DNA from: Phalacrocorax aristotelis
Lineage: Eukaryota > Chordata > Aves > Suliformes > Phalacrocoracidae
Direction: 5' to 3'
Assembly: GCF_949628215.1 (NCBI RefSeq)
Contig: NC_134288.1
Span: forward strand, 992,001 to 1,056,000
DNA length: 64,000 nt
Positions 58,945-64,000 of this stretch are shown here, piece by piece. Below the pieces are notes generated by a model. That model was not told the origin of the DNA. It searched no databases and was given only the letters and a program-made list of their open reading frames with translations. The stretch's first letter is position 1. Every line of letters starts with the position of its first letter. The translations under genes and the position numbers were made by a program.

Positions 58945-59505
58945 GAAGTGAGAGCTCTTCCTGAAATGGTGAAGCACCATCCTTGCTCTGCTGATTGTAA
59001 GCGTGCTTTTTACCAAATTTCCACTTTCTTCCTGTCTCTTGCTCCTGTGACAATGGGGATTAATAATACTTTGTACTATATTAACATTCCTATTTCACAG
59101 GTGTAAGTACAGGGCACGCACTTTTCCCTTTGATACTCGGGCAGCTCGTGTTCCACATGTGTTGACGGGAAACTGCTCCACTGCATTCACACATTCCCTA
59201 GTGTGGGAGAGTTACTTTCTGGCTAATTCACATCAACTATCAAATTTCTCTCCTCTTCCAAAAATGGGTGGGTTGAAGCTGGCCCCATTTCTGAGTTCCT
59301 GGTAACATGGTAACAAAGGCCCTCACAGAGTGCAAGGGACCCCAGAAGGACCTGGGCAAGTCCTTCTGCAAGTGAGGGCAAACCACAGCAGCTTGGGCAC
59401 CTTCTTCCACCCGGTCTGAGTGCGCAGGCACAGGAAGCAGGCAGGAGCAGCACAGAACAACTACAGGGACAGCCACGCTACTAGGGCTGGAAATCGTTGA
59501 ATTGC
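58945..59505. other. Spacer between ROMO1 and CR1 copy C
   Basis: About 560 bp with no feature I can identify. Confidence 0.7.
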
Positions 59506-61134
59506 TGGAAAATGGAAAAGGGCTCCTGTGACATGGTGGCTGAAGGTATTTTGTGATGAATCACAAGGATGACTTCAACACCAGACATGGAGATGACTGT
59601 GCTGAAGGTCAGCTCTAAGACAAGGGTTCTGGATTTTAGAAGAGCAAACTTCAGTGCACTCAGGGCTCAGCTGGGAGGGATTTGATGGGAGGCTTCCATG
59701 GAAGACAAAGGAGCCAGCGAGTGCTGGGAGTTCTTCAAGAACTCTCTATTGGAAGCATAAAGCCAATTTATCCCCTACAAAGGAAAGGGAAGTAAGCGGA
59801 GCAAGAGGCCCCCTTGGCTCAACCATGACCTCCTGGGTCTACTCAAATCCAAAAGGGCAGCACACCAGAGATGGAGAAGTGGAGGATTATCCGCCAAGAC
59901 CTACAACGGCATTGCCAGAGGGTGCAGAGATGCAGTTAGAAAAGCAAAAGCCCAGCTCGAATTGAAACTGGCTGTAGATGTCAAAAATAACAAGAAAGGA
60001 TTCTTCAGGTACGTCAACCATAAGCAGAAGGAAAACACAGGCCCACTGTTAAAGAGAAAAGGAGAGTCTGTCACCAGCGATGCTGAAAAGGCAGAGGTCC
60101 TCAACACCTTCTTCACCTCTGTCTTTACCAGCACTGTCGGGTCCCAGGCTTTGGGCATGAAATTGCCGATTGATCCAAACACCGACCCACCATCAGTGAA
60201 GGAAGAGTTAGTACAGGAATTACTACAGGAGCTTGACCCCCACAAATCTATGGGCCCTGACGCCATCCACCTGAGGGTGTTGAGAGAGCTGGCTGACATC
60301 ATCGCAAGGCCACTCTCCATGATCTTTGAGAAGTCGTGGGGAACGGGGGATGTCCCAGAGGACTGGAGGAAGGCAAATGTTACCCCTGTCTACACAAAGG
60401 GCTTGAGGGAGGATCCGGGTCACTATAGGCCCATCAGCCTTACTTCAATCCCTGGGAAAGTTATGGAACGAATCCTCCTGGGGGCCATCACAAGTCAATT
60501 GAAGCACGTGATTGGGAAAAGCCAACACAGCTTCACTAAAGGCAGATCGTGCTTGACAAACCTGGTGGCCTTCTATGACAAAGTGACTTGCCTAGTTGAC
60601 ATGGGGTGGGCAGTGGACATTGTCTACCTGGACTTCTCCAAGGCCTTTGAAACGGTCCCCCACAGCCTCCTTCTGGAGAAATTGATGTGTTATAGCCTAG
60701 ACAAGCGGTCTGTGCAGTGGGTGGGTAACTGGCTGACAGGCCGCACCCAAAGGGTGGTGGTAAATAGCTCTTTCTCAAACTGGCAACCTGTCACTAGTGG
60801 AGTCCCCCAGGGATTGATACTGGGCCCAGTGTTATTCAACATCTTTATAAGTGATCTGGATAACGGCATCAAGTGTTAACATGGAGAGGACAAGGGGGAA
60901 TGGACACAAGTTGCTCTTGGGGAGATACCAACAGGACACCAGAGGGAGATTTTTCACACTGAGGACAGTCACCACTGGAATAATCTCCCCAGGGAAGTGG
61001 TTGACTTGGCCACGTTGGACACCTTTAAGAGTCGTCTGGACAGGGTGCTGGGCCATCTTGTCTCGACTGGGCTCTTCCTAGAAAGGTTGGACTAGATGAT
61101 CCCTGAGGTCCCTTCCAACCTGGCATTCTGTAAT
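59506..61134 (+). mobile_element. CR1 LINE copy C, young, internally deleted
   Basis: Plus orientation. The 5' limit is uncertain; the pre-reverse-transcriptase linker is readable from about 59640. An intact frame of 305 codons (59962-60879) covers the N-terminal half of the reverse transcriptase with SGVPQG, but it stops at a deletion junction (60876-60880) that removes about 626 bp present in copy B, including the FADD catalytic box. In the DFSKAFD motif the last Asp is Glu. The 3' tail resumes at 60880 and ends ACCTGGCATTCTGTAAT. Confidence 0.93.
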
Positions 61135-62566
61135 GTAACCTCCCTGCCAGACCTTGAGCAATGCCTTTCCTAAAGCTCTCCCCTCAGGACTAGCTCCACT
61201 GCTGGTTACTGTATTACCAAGACAGACACAGCTCATCCATCCTGCTGCCTGCACAGCTCCAGCAGATACAGCCTCACACCTGTGGTGGGTGAGGTGTGCT
61301 CTGCTGTACAGCCCCTCCAAAGTAGGGGAGGGCACAGGCAGTGGTTGCAGCTGCCTCCAGTGACAGGAATGTGCAGTGTTTTCATTCCCTCAGCAAGAGA
61401 AGGGAGCTTTCCCCCTTCAGGGGGCTACAGAAACAGTGCTCTGCCCGTAGAGTCTTTGCCTACAACCTTAACATGCCTACAAGTTGCTCAGTGCCTCCCA
61501 GGGAAAACAGGTTACCCCCACCATTCACCAGCACTGCCTAGAGTTGAACTGCAAAATGATTAGCTCAGTATGCAACCTCCTGTTATTTGCCTTTTGAAAC
61601 AAGGTTTATCTTTGTTCCACCTGTAGTTCTGTTTAAGGATAGGTAGGACAGGTTAGCAGCAGCAGAGCCTGAACAAGCACCTACATAGCCTTTACTGAGA
61701 AGTGCCGTTTCCTGTTTTTAAGGGAGACTCACAGATCTGCCACTAAAAGCTTGCTCTTTCTCTCATGCACCTCAGTAACCTCTGAGAGGGAAACTGCCAC
61801 CACCAAGTGGAACCACCCAGCTTCTCTGGAACAGCTCATTTTACTCCAGCTAGTACCAGTGGATTAATAGTGGCAACTAAAATAAGGCCAAGCAAAGCTT
61901 GAGGGCAGCTTTACTTGGCTTTCCTCAGCTGTGGGACATAGGCCTAGGATGCCCTCCTGTGTTTGGTGTTGTATCACCTCCAGCTGCCCCATCCTGCTTC
62001 CTCCGCCAGCTCTCTCCTGGACTGCTGAAGGGTCACTCCTAGTGCTGCAGCTCAGCCCCAGCTATGCACACCCTGCACAGCAGCACCTGCAGCTTCCACG
62101 CAGAACACTGGCAGCACCCCTGACCAGCCCACTCTCACCCACCTGGGTGGAACACACTCCCTCTGTCAAACACAGCCTCTGTTAGCCAGTGGTTGCAAGT
62201 GACAGGGAGGTAGGAAAGGGCTACCAAGAGGGCATGCCACTTGGGCGGGCTTCCCAACAGAAACCAAAATAAAAGCCAACAGAAATTACTCCTGCATCCC
62301 CACAGTTCATAACTGTGTGTGAAGGGTGGGGGCAGAGGTGGGCAGGGGGAAGTTCTCTCTGGCATGAGAAGGGGCAGGAGCTGCCCAGGCAGTGAGAAAA
62401 CCCACAGGCCGTAACAACTCAGCTGCAGAACACCAAGGGTCCAGAACAGCAGGAACCAGCTCCCACATTTTCTCCCGTAGACACTGTATTCCAAACATCC
62501 ACTCTTTCAAAGGACCCACCTCCAGTCTCCAGCACACACTGCTTAAGCCACATCAAGAGAGCAGAT
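61135..62566. other. Spacer between CR1 copy C and RBM39 3' end
   Basis: About 1.4 kb of moderately GC-rich sequence. Small open frames only; nothing recognised. Confidence 0.65.
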
Positions 62567-62567
62567 A

Positions 62568-62573
62568 AATAAA
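62568..62573 (+). terminator. Plus-strand AATAAA facing the RBM39 poly(A) signal
   Basis: AATAAA 28 bp from the oppositely directed AATAAA of the RBM39 side (62601-62606). No plus-strand gene close by needs it, so it may be chance or serve read-through from ROMO1. Confidence 0.3.
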
Positions 62574-62600
62574 GCTTCATGAAGGCCTTTTTAAGAGAAT

Positions 62601-63484
62601 TTTATTTGAGTGGTTCTTACAAAGATTGTTGCAATATGAAAGTCTTTGTTTGATAGAAATATCAAGCTGTCTTGTCAAACACACTGAAGTAACCCAAAAA
62701 TATATTTCAGAGCTCACAGAGCTTAAAAAGAGCAAAGATTATATGCAACCAGAACAAAACATGTGTCTGTATTTCCTACTGATTTTCAGACTCGGCTGAA
62801 ATCCTTCAACTGTGCCACACTGCACACACAGAAACTTATCCAGAAATGCAGAGATTGTTTTGTTTGGAAATTTAGACACACCTCACACAGTATTTACAAA
62901 GAAACTTTTACAGATACATTAATCAAAAGTTACCATCAAGAAATAAACCCTCCAATCCTTCTATTCTTACCAATTATTCAGCACAAAGCCAGCTGAGCAG
63001 CTGTCTGGAGTCAGCTTTCAGCAGCTTTTTCAATTTTCCATTTGTACAAGACACTAAATATGTCCCTTCATAAAGTCTATCTCTGATCTTAACCTTTAGC
63101 AGATCACCTACATTTAGTGAAATGTAAAATGTAATTGCTGCATTAAAAGAAAGGCTTGTGAAACATTAAAAATGTCATTATGTCCCATCGGCCTTTTACA
63201 GAGAACTTGTTTTCTATGAGCTACTTCTCAGTTCCTACAGATCACCTTAGTAAATGTACAAGAATTACAAAGCAGAACAAGAAGTCAACAGCTTTGTGTA
63301 CAGTGGAAATGCTAGTTAGGGAGAATGAACACACTGCATTTCTGCTTACTTCGTTTTATTTTTAAAGGTAGCAGGAAGTGTACACAAAATGACATTAAAT
63401 CCTCTCCTTTAGTTTTATCTAAATAAAAGATAACTCAATCTTCCTCCAAAAAATAACTATGTACAAAACTGACTAAATCCATCT
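62601..63484 (-). terminator. RBM39: RBM39 3' UTR with candidate poly(A) signals
   Basis: AT-rich sequence after the RBM39 stop codon. Minus-strand AATAAA hexamers at 63355-63360 and 62601-62606 would give 3' UTRs of about 150 and 900 nt. Confidence 0.6.
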
Positions 63485-63585
63485 TCATCGTCGAACAGGA
63501 ACCAGTAGTTGGGTTGCAGTCATGGAATCTGGGAAAAGGCTATGGTATGTTGGAAGAGGTACATACGCTGCAGTAATCATTTTAC
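63485..63585 (-). CDS. RBM39: RBM39 last exon (stop codon)
   Basis: Completes a glycine, then KMITAAYVPLPTYHSLFPDS and MTATQLLVPVRR with TGA at 63485-63487. Acceptor TGATTAG. Intron 63586-63681 is only 96 bp. Confidence 0.96.
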
Positions 63586-63760
63586 CTAATCAGGAGATTT
63601 TAAAGAAAAGAAAATTAAAAAATGAGTATTTGGTAATTTCTGTAATTAATGACTAAATACAGGTCTGAGAAACGCACTCACCTGCAAACCACCTCCCATG
63701 CAACGCATTGACAGCTGCGATGGCAGCAGCAATTGAAGGACATTTGACATAGACGTTGCC
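63485..63760 (-). CDS. RBM39: RNA-binding protein 39, C-terminal end (last two coding exons; gene continues off the right edge)
   Basis: RBM39 (CAPER-alpha) is a nuclear splicing factor related to U2AF65 and a coactivator of AP-1 and oestrogen receptors. The two exons, 63760-63682 and 63585-63485, encode 59 residues: the second half of the C-terminal U2AF-homology motif (UHM) and the tail. The UHM shows the RNP1-like GNVYVKCPSIAAAIAAVNAL and the hallmark Arg-x-Phe motif in GRWFAGK, which binds tryptophan-containing ULM peptides such as those of SF3B1. The tail reads ITAAYVPLPTYHSLFPDSMT and ends LLVPVRR. Phase is consistent across the junction (split glycine). The RS domain and first two RRMs lie outside the window. 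Confidence 0.97.
63682..63760 (-). CDS. RBM39: RBM39 penultimate exon
   Basis: Encodes GNVYVKCPSIAAAIAAVNAL then HGRWFA plus one base, the end of the UHM with its Arg-x-Phe motif. Acceptor ATTACAG, donor GCAG then gtgagt. Confidence 0.96.
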
Positions 63761-64000
63761 CTGTAATACAGAAGTGTTACAGTCCATCAGAAGCTTAAGA
63801 AATACCCCACACTGTTCTCAAGAAACTGCCTTCACCTGGTGGTGATGGAGGCAAACCTCCCTCAACACTCCTACTGGTATCAACCCATGATGCAGAATGA
63901 GCAGGGGAAAACGGCATAGCTAGCAGTTTTTTACTGACCTGCACTACCACGCTGGAACGGTAACCTCAGCATGAAACTTGCTAAATAGGATTTTGCAAAA
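63761..64000. other. RBM39 intron at the right edge
   Basis: Intron sequence upstream of the penultimate RBM39 exon. No further exon reached before the window ends. Confidence 0.75.

Overview
The window is animal nuclear DNA, almost certainly from a bird. Its genes are spliced with GT-AG introns, it carries several CR1-type LINE retrotransposons with the avian style of 3' end, its introns are compact, and its promoters are CpG-rich. The gene content and order match human 20q11.22: CPNE1, RBM12, NFS1, ROMO1 and RBM39. All exon boundaries given here were read by eye from reading frame, splice sites and remembered vertebrate proteins. No database search was possible.

Layout, left to right. Positions 1-1600 are a decayed CR1 copy. 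Positions 2058-9118 hold the first seven coding exons of CPNE1 (copine-1) on the minus strand; the rest of the gene lies beyond the left edge. A CpG island follows at about 9.12-9.66 kb. Positions 9.7-26.9 kb have no coding sequence; this is the probable first intron of CPNE1 plus the RBM12 3' UTR. RBM12 is a single coding exon at 26908-29550 on the minus strand, with its 5' intron running up to a CpG-island promoter at about 36.1-37.3 kb. In mammals this promoter also serves CPNE1. A gene-poor gap covers 37.3-42.7 kb. NFS1 (cysteine desulfurase) has 13 coding exons on the minus strand at 42901-56317. It shares a short bidirectional promoter with ROMO1, whose two coding exons lie on the plus strand at 56958-58865. 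After ROMO1 come a second young CR1 copy (about 59.5-61.13 kb), a short spacer, and the 3' UTR and last two exons of RBM39 on the minus strand (63485-63760).

Functionally this is a housekeeping cluster. NFS1 supplies sulfur for mitochondrial Fe-S clusters and ROMO1 is a small inner-membrane protein, so their shared promoter joins two mitochondrial genes. RBM12 and RBM39 are RNA-binding proteins, and CPNE1 is a Ca2+/phospholipid-binding C2 protein. I found no sign of a new enzyme system, CRISPR array or viral gene. The points most worth a second look are two CR1 copies more than 99% identical over about 490 bp and only 5 kb apart, the nested CPNE1/RBM12 layout with a CpG island at the inner gene start, a conserved second start codon in NFS1, and G-quadruplex motifs, one of them inside the NFS1/ROMO1 promoter.
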